From a bacterium (GTDB lineage Bacteria > Babelota > Babeliae > Babelales > Babelaceae): a DNA stretch of 63,405 bases. A program made the position numbers and the translations under genes. How positions within the stretch are numbered: the stretch's first letter is position 1; every line of letters starts with the position of its first letter. Below are positions 24,475 through 33,553 of this stretch, piece by piece. The stretch is from positions 1-63,405 of the forward strand of contig JAKAUO010000034.1 of assembly GCA_021827715.1 (NCBI GenBank). The letters are read 5' to 3'. A model generated the notes under the pieces. The model ran no database searches. It worked only from the letters and a program-made list of their open reading frames with translations, and was not told where the DNA came from.

Positions 24475-26184
24475 TTAAAGAGAAGATTCTTGAATTTTTT
24501 TATATAAGTTTTCTAACAAAACGGCAGGTTCTTGCTTGCCATCATGGTAACGCACCGTAACGGTTTGAGACTCGGCCTCTTTTTTACCAATAATAAGCAT
24601 CCATGGTATACGGTCCTGTTGTGCTGTTTTAATTTGGCCAGAAAGAGGATCAGAGCTGCTATCCAGCTCAACACGCACACCCGTCTTTTTTAACGTATGG
24701 TACAGCTGGGTCGCATATGGCTTTTGAGCATCCGTGACGGTTAATATTTTTATTTGTACCGGAGCCAACCAGAAAGGGAGGTTTCCTTTGTAGTGTTCCA
24801 AAATAATAGCAAAGAACCGCTCCAGTGAACCGAATATTGCCTGATGGATAATAACCGGACGTTGCTTGGTTCCTTGAGCCGTGACATATGAAAGATCAAA
24901 ATTTTGAGGCTGGAAAAAATCAACTTGTATAGTGCCGCATTGCCAACTTCTTCCCATAGAATCCTGGATAACCACCTCTATTTTAGGGCCGTAAAAAGCG
25001 CCCTCGCCGGCCTTAACGGTATACTGTGCATTTGATTTTTCTAATGCATCCGTTAATGCCTTTGTGGCATTCTCCCAGAGAATATCACTGCCCATATATT
25101 TTTCAGGACGGGTAGAAATAGCAAAGCGAATATCATGTAAATCAAATTTTGAAAGCATCTTAAAGACCATAGTGATGATCGTAAGAATTTCATGTTCAAG
25201 CTGCTCCGGTGCGCAATAAATATGCGCATCGTCCTGGGTAAAGGCGCGCACACGCATGAGCCCATGCAGAACGCCTGAAAGTTCATGGCGATGGCAATGG
25301 CCATACTCGGATAATTTTAAAGGAAGTTCACGATACGAGCGTGGCCGGGTTTTGTACACTAAAATAGAGCCTGGACAGTTCATGGGCTTAATGGCATAAC
25401 TTTTTTCATCAATCACAGAAAAATACATCTTATCATGATAAAATTCATAATGTCCTGATTTGCGCCACAGCTCATCACTGAGCATAGTAGGAGTAGAAAT
25501 TTCTTGATAATCATTTTTTTCCTGGAGTTTTCGCATATAAGCAGTAAGCACATTGATAACGGTCTTCCCTTTTGGATGAAAAAAGGGAAACCCAACGCCT
25601 TCATCATGAAAAGAAAAAAGATCCAACTGTTTACCTAAACGACGATGATCATACAGGTGAAGTTCTAGTTGATGTTTTTCATAAGCCTCAAGTTCTTGCT
25701 GGGTAAAAAATACTACTCCTGAAATGCGTTGTAATGGTTGGTTGTTGCGATCGGCCCGCCAATAAGAACCGGAAATAGATTGTAATTTAAAATGGCCCAA
25801 TAAGCCGGTGCTTGCTATATGGCCACCTCTGCAAAGATCATAAAAATCACCTTGAGTAGCAAGGCCCACGGTGTCACCAGGAATTTGCTCAATAAGCTCA
25901 AGTTTAAAGGGGTTCTTTGCAAACAGCTTACGTGCGGTTTCTTTGGGGATTTGAGTATGCTCCAAAGGATAGTTTTTTGTTACGATTTCTTGCATGCGTG
26001 CAGTAATAAGGGGAAGATCTTCTTCTTTAAAGTTTTTTTCTGGCAACATATCATAGAAAAAACCTTCAGGTGTTGCCGGGCCGATAGTAAGCAACGTAGT
26101 TGGATAAATTTCTGAAACGGCATGCGCAAGAAGATGTGCAGCCGAGTGACGTAATGCGTTAAGATCGTTTGATTGATTACTCAT
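24475..26184 (-). CDS. thrS: Threonine-tRNA ligase lacking the TGS domain
   Basis: The 569-residue enzyme (about 640 in E. coli) charges tRNA-Thr. It begins directly in the editing domain, with HSAAH (H13, H17) and C118 in DLCRGGH. The class II catalytic core follows with MNCPGS, HRHELSGVLHGL.R and RPVIIHQAIFGSLERF; its Cys and two His ligands bind zinc. The C-terminal anticodon-binding domain is complete. The N-terminal TGS/ubiquitin-like domain of about 60 residues is absent. AAAGGG precedes the ATG at 26184, and the upstream region shows no in-frame extension, so the short form looks genuine. Confidence 0.93.
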   Translation of the reverse strand: MSNQSNDLNALRHSAAHLLAHAVSEIYPTTLLTIGPATPEGFFYDMLPEKNFKEEDLPLITARMQEIVTKNYPLEHTQIPKETARKLFAKNPFKLELIEQIPGDTVGLATQGDFYDLCRGGHIASTGLLGHFKLQSISGSYWRADRNNQPLQRISGVVFFTQQELEAYEKHQLELHLYDHRRLGKQLDLFSFHDEGVGFPFFHPKGKTVINVLTAYMRKLQEKNDYQEISTPTMLSDELWRKSGHYEFYHDKMYFSVIDEKSYAIKPMNCPGSILVYKTRPRSYRELPLKLSEYGHCHRHELSGVLHGLMRVRAFTQDDAHIYCAPEQLEHEILTIITMVFKMLSKFDLHDIRFAISTRPEKYMGSDILWENATKALTDALEKSNAQYTVKAGEGAFYGPKIEVVIQDSMGRSWQCGTIQVDFFQPQNFDLSYVTAQGTKQRPVIIHQAIFGSLERFFAIILEHYKGNLPFWLAPVQIKILTVTDAQKPYATQLYHTLKKTGVRVELDSSSDPLSGQIKTAQQDRIPWMLIIGKKEAESQTVTVRYHDGKQEPAVLLENLYKKIQESSL

Positions 26185-26248
26185 AGAGCGCCCTTTATGA
26201 AAAAGAATTACTTATTCCCTACTATAGCAAAGTTATTGGGATTTGAAT

Positions 26249-26269
26249 ATCGGGGGTATAATCCCCGAT
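26249..26269. other. Hairpin in the thrS/exported-gene divergent gap
   Basis: ATCGGGG (26249-26255) and CCCCGAT (26263-26269) form a perfect stem with a seven-base loop, 65 to 85 bases upstream of thrS. It could be a thrS leader structure; no T-box consensus is visible. The rest of the 223-base gap shows no gene. Confidence 0.35.
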
Positions 26270-26335
26270 CACGTCTTGGCCCTAGGTGTGCAACTACTGC
26301 ATGATGCGTGAATTTGCAAAAAAATAGATAATGGT

Positions 26336-26378
26336 TACACTTTCAGGTGCTTTATAGGTAAAGATCTATAAAAGTGTA
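26336..26378. other. Imperfect hairpin before the exported pair
   Basis: TTTATAG (26351-26357) pairs with CTATAAA (26366-26372), extended by TACACT (26336-26341) with AGTGTA (26373-26378) around a one-sided bulge. It ends 30 bases before the start at 26408 and could act in the leader or as an operator. Confidence 0.3.
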
Positions 26379-26407
26379 GTAGAAAAATAACCAGAAAGGG
26401 TTTTTGT

Positions 26408-26809
26408 ATGATCTTAGTTCGTAAGTATTTTCTTATTGCTTTATTAACGGTCTCTTGTGTGTATGCCGGTCCTAAAGTGAATGTTTCAAGCGACGATGCA
26501 GAATATGTAAGAAAACAAAATAGTGAGGCAGCAGAAGAATTTTATAATACTAATGCACTAACCGGATTTATAATGGGTGTTGCGCTAGCAGCGGGAGCAG
26601 GCTCATTTAAAATAGAGCCGGATGCAGCTCAAGGTCTCTTTGCTTCATGTGCTGGTGGCTTAACAGCAAGCTCTATCGTTTATTATCAACGAGACAAAGA
26701 AAATCCTGGTAGAAAGCATGCTTCGCAAGTAAGAAGTGTAGGAACTGCAATGTTCGCCACCGGAGTAGGCTTCGGCTTAACGTATTGGCTCTTAAGCTTG
26801 AGAAAATAA
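26408..26809 (+). CDS. Exported two-helix membrane protein, unknown (pair member 1)
   Basis: The 133-residue protein has a signal peptide ending SCVYAG, an acidic stretch, and two Gly/Ala-rich membrane segments (TGFIMGVALAAGAGSF and FATGVGFGLTYWLLSL). AGAAAGGG lies upstream of the ATG. The next gene also encodes exactly 133 residues with the same order of signal peptide, charged region and two membrane segments, although sequence similarity is low. The family is unknown. Confidence 0.6.
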   Translation: MILVRKYFLIALLTVSCVYAGPKVNVSSDDAEYVRKQNSEAAEEFYNTNALTGFIMGVALAAGAGSFKIEPDAAQGLFASCAGGLTASSIVYYQRDKENPGRKHASQVRSVGTAMFATGVGFGLTYWLLSLRK

Positions 26810-26848
26810 ATAACAAGGATTTTTTTATCTTTAATTAGGAGAGTACTT

Positions 26849-27250
26849 ATGAAGAGATTGTCTTGTGTATTTGTTTTTCTCACCAGCAGCCTTATTTGCT
26901 TCGCGCCAGACTTAAAAGAGGTGCGCGAGGTTAAAAAATTACATGAGCTTATTGAAAAGCAGCGCCATGAAACACGCTATTACAGAAGATTGGCACTTGC
27001 GCAGGCAACAACGGGCGCTTTGCTTGAGTATATAGTCAGTGAACATATGGGCGATTTTTCAGGCAACGAGTTCTTGGTAAAAGGGTCAATAATTGCCCTT
27101 CTTGTGGCTGCCGGCTTAGCTACTCATTATTGTTCTAAAAAAGAGGAACGTGCCGAGTCGAATATACCTGAAAGTATTATGGTTGGAGGACTAAGTGCCG
27201 TCGGTGCAGCAGGATTTACGGCCACACTATTAAACCAGGCAAAGTCGTAG
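26849..27250 (+). CDS. Exported two-helix membrane protein, unknown (pair member 2)
   Basis: The 133-residue protein has a signal peptide (MKRLSCVFVFLTSSLICFA), a strongly charged helical stretch (residues 22-45), and two hydrophobic segments (VKGSIIALLVAAGLATHY and MVGGLSAVGAAGFTATLL). TAGGAGAG precedes the ATG. It lies 39 bases after a same-length gene of the same layout and is probably cotranscribed with it. No family is recognised. Confidence 0.6.
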   Translation: MKRLSCVFVFLTSSLICFAPDLKEVREVKKLHELIEKQRHETRYYRRLALAQATTGALLEYIVSEHMGDFSGNEFLVKGSIIALLVAAGLATHYCSKKEERAESNIPESIMVGGLSAVGAAGFTATLLNQAKS

Positions 27251-27369
27251 GGTACTATGAATTGAGCAATCGGCATCGAATATTGTTTCTCTATTAAAAA
27301 CTATGCTACGGTGTTCATGAAAATAGCCGTTAAGGACTATCCTTTACGTGCAAAATGCAAGGGAGCAGT

Positions 27370-28788
27370 ATGTCAAAACAGAAGATGTATATACTTGACA
27401 CTAATATCCTTATTCACGACCCAGAAGCCTTTTTTGAATTTTCCCCTGAAATTGTTGGCATTCCCACGATGGTTCTTGAAGAATTGGATCATTTTAAAAC
27501 AGAAAATTCGCAGCGAGGAAGAAATGCCCGCGAAACCATACGACATCTGGATATTTTGCGTCAACGGGGTTCATTAAGTGCCGGAGTAAAACTTGATAAG
27601 GGAGGTATCGTACAGATTCTTTTTACTCCCGCATCAGACACTTGTTCGCGCATAGATTGGCCCGAAACGCCCGATAATAAAATTCTTGAAACTGCTGTAT
27701 GCATGCAAGAAAAGGGGTTCGAAGTAACCTTTATTACTAAAGATATTAACATGCGGGTAAAGGCAGATGTTTTGGGACTTCCCACACAGGATTATCTTAA
27801 AGATGTTGTCTCGCATGATGAATTTTATAAAGGGTGGGTAACGGTACAAGTGCCTGCTGTTCAGCTCAAAAAAGATATGCAGGGACTTTTGAATGAATTG
27901 GCACAAGATTATACGTTTATTTTAAATGAATACATTCTTACAGAAAGCCAGCATAACCCTTACAATTATAGACTTTTTAGATATGTCGGCAGTAAAAATT
28001 TTAAAGAAATTTTTCCGCCCGATTTGAAATGGAACATTAAGCCACGCAATCCCCAACAACTGATCGCTCTTGATCTTCTTTTTGATGATTCAATAAAATT
28101 AGTTTCTCTTTTAGGGCCTGCAGGAACGGGTAAAACATTTTTAACGCTTGTTTCAGGGTTGCATAAAATAATGGTTGAGCAAAATTACAATAAGATGCTT
28201 ATTTCAAGACCGGTGGTGCCATTGGGGCCCGATATTGGGTATCTTCCGGGAGATTTGCAAGAAAAATTACACAGCTGGATGCAGCCGATCTATGATAACA
28301 TGGATTTTCTTGTTCATACTGCCAACAGTAAAATAAATAGTTCCGTCTATTATGATGAAGAGCCGCAAGAAGATTCTGAAAAAAATTGGAGCAAAAAAGA
28401 ACGAAAAAATAAATATAAAGAAAAAAAATCAGAAAAATCACGTCACGGGTTCCCTTCATTGGATGAACTCATTCGCCAAAATAAAATGAGTCTTGAGGCA
28501 ATCACCTATATGCGTGGTAGATCTATACCGTATCAATATATATTCATCGATGAGGTCCAAAACTTAACCCCCCATGAAGTAAAAACTATTATAAGCAGGG
28601 TGGGTGACGGCAGTAAAATTGTGCTTGCTGGTGACCCGTATCAAATCGATTCTCCTTATTTAGATTTCACAAGTAATGGTTTAATGGTTGCAAGCCAACG
28701 GTTTAAAAACCATTCTATTTTTGGTACAGCCTTCTTGACGGTTAGTGAACGAAGTGAGTTAAGTAAGCTGGCAGGCGAATTATTATGA
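27370..28788 (+). CDS. PhoH-family ATPase with N-terminal PIN domain
   Basis: The protein has about 472 residues. An N-terminal PIN nuclease domain (MYILDTNILIHDP with the first catalytic Asp, later LEELD and FITKDINMR) precedes a PhoH/YlaK ATPase with Walker A GPAGTGKT, the conserved RPVVPLG..IGYLPG segment and Walker B FIDEVQN. Between them is an unusual Lys/Glu-rich insertion (KKERKNKYKEKKSEK). Such PIN-PhoH proteins unwind and cleave RNA. The ATG at 27370 follows AAGGGAG. Its TGA overlaps the ATG of the next gene, and its last 45 bases recur at the end of that gene. Confidence 0.9.
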   Translation: MSKQKMYILDTNILIHDPEAFFEFSPEIVGIPTMVLEELDHFKTENSQRGRNARETIRHLDILRQRGSLSAGVKLDKGGIVQILFTPASDTCSRIDWPETPDNKILETAVCMQEKGFEVTFITKDINMRVKADVLGLPTQDYLKDVVSHDEFYKGWVTVQVPAVQLKKDMQGLLNELAQDYTFILNEYILTESQHNPYNYRLFRYVGSKNFKEIFPPDLKWNIKPRNPQQLIALDLLFDDSIKLVSLLGPAGTGKTFLTLVSGLHKIMVEQNYNKMLISRPVVPLGPDIGYLPGDLQEKLHSWMQPIYDNMDFLVHTANSKINSSVYYDEEPQEDSEKNWSKKERKNKYKEKKSEKSRHGFPSLDELIRQNKMSLEAITYMRGRSIPYQYIFIDEVQNLTPHEVKTIISRVGDGSKIVLAGDPYQIDSPYLDFTSNGLMVASQRFKNHSIFGTAFLTVSERSELSKLAGELL

Positions 28789-29483
28789 ACTATACGCTTA
28801 TCAGTCAAATATTTTTTATAGGGGCAGTAGGGTTGTGGGTTGTATGCGTAGCTGCCCAAGAAGATGTCGATGGGGTCACGCGCTATATTCTCCATAACCT
28901 AGTGGCCTTTCAGCAAATACCTCAAGAGCCATTTATGGTTGAGTTAGAAAAGATTCCTGAAGTGGGCGTTGAAACATGCTATACACTCAAACCTTCGTGC
29001 AAAAATCCTTGTTCTATCTCATTGCATGTTAATGAACACGCAGATACGAGTGACCCAACGTCATTGGTCGCTCGACTTTTGACCATTGCGCAGGATAAGT
29101 TTCCCGATCAACGTGCCTATAAAAGCAACAGGATTGAAAAAATGCGTGCTTTGCTGAATAAGCGCAAGGTGCATGCTGCTAAAGAATTGATCGCATTAGA
29201 CACATATACAACGTTAAGACATGTCACTAAATCTGATGGGAGCTTATTTATTTTTGAAACAAAACTTGCAAAACATCTGCTTGCTTTCTATCAAGAGGAA
29301 TATAAAAAAAGGTATGAACAGGAAGTTCCGCAGACGGATGATGAAAAAAGTGTATCATATGACTCGGATAACGCCGAATGGTCAATGTTTTCAACAAGTA
29401 ATTCAAGCGCCTATTCATTCTTAACCGTCTTAACCGCCAGTGAACAAAGCGAGTTAAGTAAGCTGGACAGAGAATTGTTATGA
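28785..29483 (+). CDS. Exported protein carrying a copied PhoH C-terminus
   Basis: The 232-residue protein has an N-terminal hydrophobic export signal, then a domain shared with the next gene: NLVAFQQIPQEPFMVELEKIP here against GLLSFQHMPQYNGFRIDLKQLP there, and further matches in a FETK.. segment. The last residues (SEQSELSKLDRELL) are not part of that domain. They match the end of PhoH (SERSELSKLAGELL), and the final 45 bases agree at 38 positions. The gene is coupled by ATGA overlaps to phoH upstream and its paralogue downstream. The function is unknown. Confidence 0.65.
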   Translation: MNYTLISQIFFIGAVGLWVVCVAAQEDVDGVTRYILHNLVAFQQIPQEPFMVELEKIPEVGVETCYTLKPSCKNPCSISLHVNEHADTSDPTSLVARLLTIAQDKFPDQRAYKSNRIEKMRALLNKRKVHAAKELIALDTYTTLRHVTKSDGSLFIFETKLAKHLLAFYQEEYKKRYEQEVPQTDDEKSVSYDSDNAEWSMFSTSNSSAYSFLTVLTASEQSELSKLDRELL

Positions 29484-30025
29484 GGTATATAATTTTTTTG
29501 TGCGGTATATACTGGTCTGTATCTGCCACACCAGACGCTCCGGTAACTACTGCCATTTTCCAGGGCCTTTTATCTTTTCAACATATGCCACAATACAACG
29601 GATTTAGGATAGATCTTAAGCAGTTGCCGGGTATACACGTGCAAAAAATTCATAAGCAACCCCTTAAAGAAAATCCTGATACCATAGTTTTAACGCTCGT
29701 TCAACCATGCGATGCACCTCAAGGCCAAGATGCTTTTTTATACACAACATTACTTGCTCTTGCGCAGCAGCAGAGTTCTTCAAAAGATCCTTATACCAAA
29801 ATTAAACGTAATCAAGATTTTTTTACGCAGACGATTGTTTTTGAAACAACTGTTACGCCTGAAATGCTCGATACTTATAAAAAAGAAAGTATCGCGGATT
29901 ATGAAGAAAAGAAAAAAAATAACCCAAGACTATCTTTGCTTTCAGAACTTATCACGGCAGTTAAGGAATTACCACGCAACCCCAGCGGGTATGATGAATA
30001 TAAATATGTTAAACAAATACATTAA
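29480..30025 (+). CDS. Exported protein, paralogue of the preceding gene
   Basis: The 181-residue protein starts with a signal peptide (MRYIIFLCGIYWSVSA) and contains the same domain as 28785-29483, but lacks the PhoH-like tail, ending in EYKYVKQIH. The C-terminal third is strongly charged and helical (KKESIADYEEKKKNNPR). Its ATG overlaps the upstream stop codon. It meets dnaE tail to tail with a four-base overlap. The family is unknown; likely periplasmic or secreted. Confidence 0.6.
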   Translation: MRYIIFLCGIYWSVSATPDAPVTTAIFQGLLSFQHMPQYNGFRIDLKQLPGIHVQKIHKQPLKENPDTIVLTLVQPCDAPQGQDAFLYTTLLALAQQQSSSKDPYTKIKRNQDFFTQTIVFETTVTPEMLDTYKKESIADYEEKKKNNPRLSLLSELITAVKELPRNPSGYDEYKYVKQIH

Positions 30026-33000
30026 ATTTCAAGGTGCAGTTGCAGTTCGTGACGGTCAATCAGCTCAAGCATCGGCTCAGTGATGGCTATTTTTTGACGT
30101 GTTGCCAGTTTCAAGCGTTTATGGTTATCGGTTAAGATAAAGTTTAAACTTACTTTACCTGCTTGTAAACAATTTTTAAATGATTCCAGGAGTTCCAATT
30201 GACGCTCTTCGGGAAGGGTGATCGTTGCAGAAATAAGAACGTTATCTTCAAAGAGCTTATCAAGAGGAATAAGCTCCTGCGCTTTGATTTTGCAGGTGCC
30301 GGTGCCGTCATCAACAAACCCTTTTATTGCAAAGACCGTACTATCCTCTAATAATGAGGCAACACGTGTGTACACTTTAGGAAAAAGTATAATTTCTGCC
30401 GTAGTAGTGGCATCCTCTAAAAAAAGAAAGGCCATTTTATCACCTTTTTTAGTAGTGATTACTTTTTGCGATTTAAACGTGCCGCAACAGGTAACAAGCC
30501 CTTGTTTTTGTGCAGCGTGCGCAAAGGTGATTGCCTGCAACCACTGGGTCTCTTTTTTGTATCTATCAAGAGGTTGTGCACTTATATATACTCCGACAAC
30601 CTCTTTTTCTTTTTCTAATTTTTCTTTGTCAGAAAGTTCTTCGCGATCAGTAAACGTATAATAATGGTTGATGTCGACAAACTGTTCTGTCGGGCAACCA
30701 AAAAGGCCCAATTGCCCGGTGGCAAGTGCCTCTTTTGCTTCTGATGCAAGATCCATAAGCGTCGAAAGTTCTGCTAGTTTCTGGGCGCGGTTACCCGGCA
30801 TGGTGTCATATGCGCCTGCGTAAATAAGGCTTTCAATAACTCGTTTATTTACGGTGCGTAAGTCTACCCGTAGGCAGAAATCATACAAATCTTTGTAGGG
30901 CTTTGATGTCCGTTCTTTGATAATACTTTCAAGCGCGGCATGCCCCACGTTTTTAATACCCTGTAACCCAAAACGTATTGCGGCTCCTTGAGCAGTGAAC
31001 ATATTTTCAGACTGGTTAATATCCGGCGGTAAAATAGTGTTACCCATATCGCGTGCCTCTGCAATATAAAAAGCCATTTTTTCTGCGTCACTTGATTCCA
31101 GCGAGATAAGGCAGGCCATGAACTCAGCAGGGTAATGAGCTTTTAAATATGCTGTTTGATACGCAATAAGCGCGTAAGCGGCAGAGTGTGATTTATTAAA
31201 ACCGTAACCGGCAAAATAGGCCATTAAATCAAACAGTTCACCCGCTTTTTTCCCATTAAAATTTCGTTCAATGGCGCGGTTAACAAAAATATTTTTTTGC
31301 TCTGCCATCACATCGGCCTTTTTCTTGCCCATGGCTCGCCGCAAAATATCAGATTCACCCAGGGTAAATCCGCCGATGGTAGAGGCAATTTTCATAACTT
31401 GTTCTTGATATACAATAACGCCATAGGTTTCTTGTAAGATCTCTTCGAGTTCAGGGAAAAGATAGGTTATTTTTTGTCGACCATGTCTGCGTTCAATAAA
31501 ATCATCGACCATCCCTGACCCCAGTGGTCCTGGGCGATAGAGTGCATTAACGGCGATAATGTCTTCAAACTTTGTCGGTTGAAGGCGGCGTAAGGTATCT
31601 TTTAGACCATCAGATTCAAGTTGGAAGACACCCGATGTTTTTCCCGCGCACAAGAGCTTAAAACTTTTTTCGTCTTCTAGCGGAAGCTGAGTAATATTAA
31701 GCGTGATTCCGTGATTTTTCTGTATCAATTGTAAGGTGCGTTGGATGAGGGTTAAGTTTTTAAGACCCAAGAAATCCATTTTTAAAAAACCGAGTGTTTC
31801 CAGTTCAGTCATCGCATACTGGGTTACCAAATCATTCGTTTTTGGGGGGATATAGACCGGCAGCACTTCTTTAATGGCCTCAGGAGAAATTACTATACCT
31901 GCAGCATGTTTAGAGGCATGCCGTGTGAGCCCTTCAAGGCGCAAGGCAATATCAAACAGTTCACCGATCCGAGGATTTGAGCTACGCAGTTCTTGCAGCT
32001 TGGGTTCTTGTTCACAAGCTTGTGTTAAGGTAATTTTTAATTGATCCGGTATCAGATCGGTCAATGCATTAGAGTCTTCAAACGGGAAATTTAATACACG
32101 AGCCACATCTTTAATAACCCCTTTTGCAAGCATGGTACCAAAGGTTATAATCTGACATACTTTATCATGGCCATATTTGCTGCGCACGTAATCGATCACT
32201 CGTTCGCGCCCTTCAATACAAAAATCGATATCAATATCGGGCATGGATACCCGTTCAGGGTTTAAGAATCGTTCAAAAAGCAAGTTGTAGCGCAACGGGT
32301 CAATATCAGTTATTTGCAATGCCCATGCCACCAATGACCCGGCAGCTGATCCACGTCCAGGGCCGACAGGTATATCATTTTTTCGGGCCCATTGTATAAA
32401 ATCACTCACTACCAAAAAGTAACCGACAAAACCCATCTTGCTAATAAGAGATATTTCTAAATCGAGCCGTTTGCGATAGTCATCAAGGCGCTCAGAGGGG
32501 AACCGTTTATGGGAGCATAACTCATTAAGGCCCGTATGGCACAACTGGCTAAAATATTCTTCGTGCGAGATGCTGCTGGGTACTTCAAACTGAGGAAAAA
32601 AGAGTTTACCCGTTTCGTACTCAAAATTACATCGGTCTGCAATCGTGCCGGAGTTCCAGAGAGCATCCTCGTGTCCTTTAAAAATATCGAGCATTTCTTG
32701 CTGCGTTCTTATATGTACACGGCAGTCGCCAAAGGTAAACCGTCCCGGGTCAGTAATTTTATGGTGAGTTTGAATAGAAAGCATTATTTCATGGGCATAT
32801 TTGTCTTGGGCAGTGGTATAGTGGCAATCACCGGCAGCGAGTAGTTGAATGCCTTTTTCCTTGCTTATTTCAAAGAGCTTTTCATTTAATATTTTTTGAT
32901 CTTGTTGGTCGTCTGGCTGCACTTCAAGATAAAAACGTTCCGGCCCAAATACTTTTAAAAACCAATCAATACGTTCATCAGCGACAGCTCTATTGTTTTC

Positions 33001-33441
33001 CATTAATAAAGAAGGTACATGGCCACCAAGACAGGCGGTGGTGACGATCAAGCCTTCACGATATTCCTCTAATGCTGCGTAATCAATGCGCGGCTTAAAA
33101 TAAAAACCTTGAGTATATGAATAATGGATCAGTCGACATAAATTTTTATAGCCGATTTGGTTTTCTACCAAAATAATAAGATGGTAATATTTATCATCTG
33201 CCTTTTTTATTTTTATATCTTGCGTTAAGTAGGCTTCCATGCCTAACACGGGTTTAATGCCCGCTTTTTTGGCAGCTTGAAAAAACTTTACGCCGCCAAA
33301 AATGTTTCCATGGTCACTTATGGCAAGCGCTTTAAAATTATTTTTTTTACCAAAATCAACTAATGTATCTATAGTGATTGCTCCATCAAGGAGTGAGTAA
33401 TCGGTATGAAGATGTAAGTGGGTAAAATGTTTTTCTGACAT
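30022..33441 (-). CDS. dnaE: DNA polymerase III alpha subunit
   Basis: The protein has about 1139 residues and is the replicative polymerase core. The PHP domain begins at once (FTHLHLHTDYSLLDGA). The polymerase motif PDIDIDF occurs in VSMPDIDIDFCIEGRE, followed by the family-typical GYGFNKSHSAAYA. A C-terminal OB-fold region (FLFLEDATTTAEIILFPK) follows. The PHP metal-binding residues look largely retained, so intrinsic proofreading is possible but not shown. The ATG at 33441 places HLHTDYS near the N-terminus; an upstream ATG at 33495 adds residues without family similarity. Confidence 0.95.
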   Translation of the reverse strand: MSEKHFTHLHLHTDYSLLDGAITIDTLVDFGKKNNFKALAISDHGNIFGGVKFFQAAKKAGIKPVLGMEAYLTQDIKIKKADDKYYHLIILVENQIGYKNLCRLIHYSYTQGFYFKPRIDYAALEEYREGLIVTTACLGGHVPSLLMENNRAVADERIDWFLKVFGPERFYLEVQPDDQQDQKILNEKLFEISKEKGIQLLAAGDCHYTTAQDKYAHEIMLSIQTHHKITDPGRFTFGDCRVHIRTQQEMLDIFKGHEDALWNSGTIADRCNFEYETGKLFFPQFEVPSSISHEEYFSQLCHTGLNELCSHKRFPSERLDDYRKRLDLEISLISKMGFVGYFLVVSDFIQWARKNDIPVGPGRGSAAGSLVAWALQITDIDPLRYNLLFERFLNPERVSMPDIDIDFCIEGRERVIDYVRSKYGHDKVCQIITFGTMLAKGVIKDVARVLNFPFEDSNALTDLIPDQLKITLTQACEQEPKLQELRSSNPRIGELFDIALRLEGLTRHASKHAAGIVISPEAIKEVLPVYIPPKTNDLVTQYAMTELETLGFLKMDFLGLKNLTLIQRTLQLIQKNHGITLNITQLPLEDEKSFKLLCAGKTSGVFQLESDGLKDTLRRLQPTKFEDIIAVNALYRPGPLGSGMVDDFIERRHGRQKITYLFPELEEILQETYGVIVYQEQVMKIASTIGGFTLGESDILRRAMGKKKADVMAEQKNIFVNRAIERNFNGKKAGELFDLMAYFAGYGFNKSHSAAYALIAYQTAYLKAHYPAEFMACLISLESSDAEKMAFYIAEARDMGNTILPPDINQSENMFTAQGAAIRFGLQGIKNVGHAALESIIKERTSKPYKDLYDFCLRVDLRTVNKRVIESLIYAGAYDTMPGNRAQKLAELSTLMDLASEAKEALATGQLGLFGCPTEQFVDINHYYTFTDREELSDKEKLEKEKEVVGVYISAQPLDRYKKETQWLQAITFAHAAQKQGLVTCCGTFKSQKVITTKKGDKMAFLFLEDATTTAEIILFPKVYTRVASLLEDSTVFAIKGFVDDGTGTCKIKAQELIPLDKLFEDNVLISATITLPEERQLELLESFKNCLQAGKVSLNFILTDNHKRLKLATRQKIAITEPMLELIDRHELQLHLEI

Positions 33442-33553
33442 AGTTGCATCAGTATACCCATATCTGAGTAAAATGTCTTTGCTCTTGACGCACATTTTTT
33501 ATCATGGTATTAACTTCCAAATAAGAGAGATTTTTAAAAAAGAGGGAGCGTGG

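Noticed and set aside
26185-26407. T-box riboswitch before thrS
   Set aside because: A hairpin is present, but no T-box consensus or specifier loop could be recognised.
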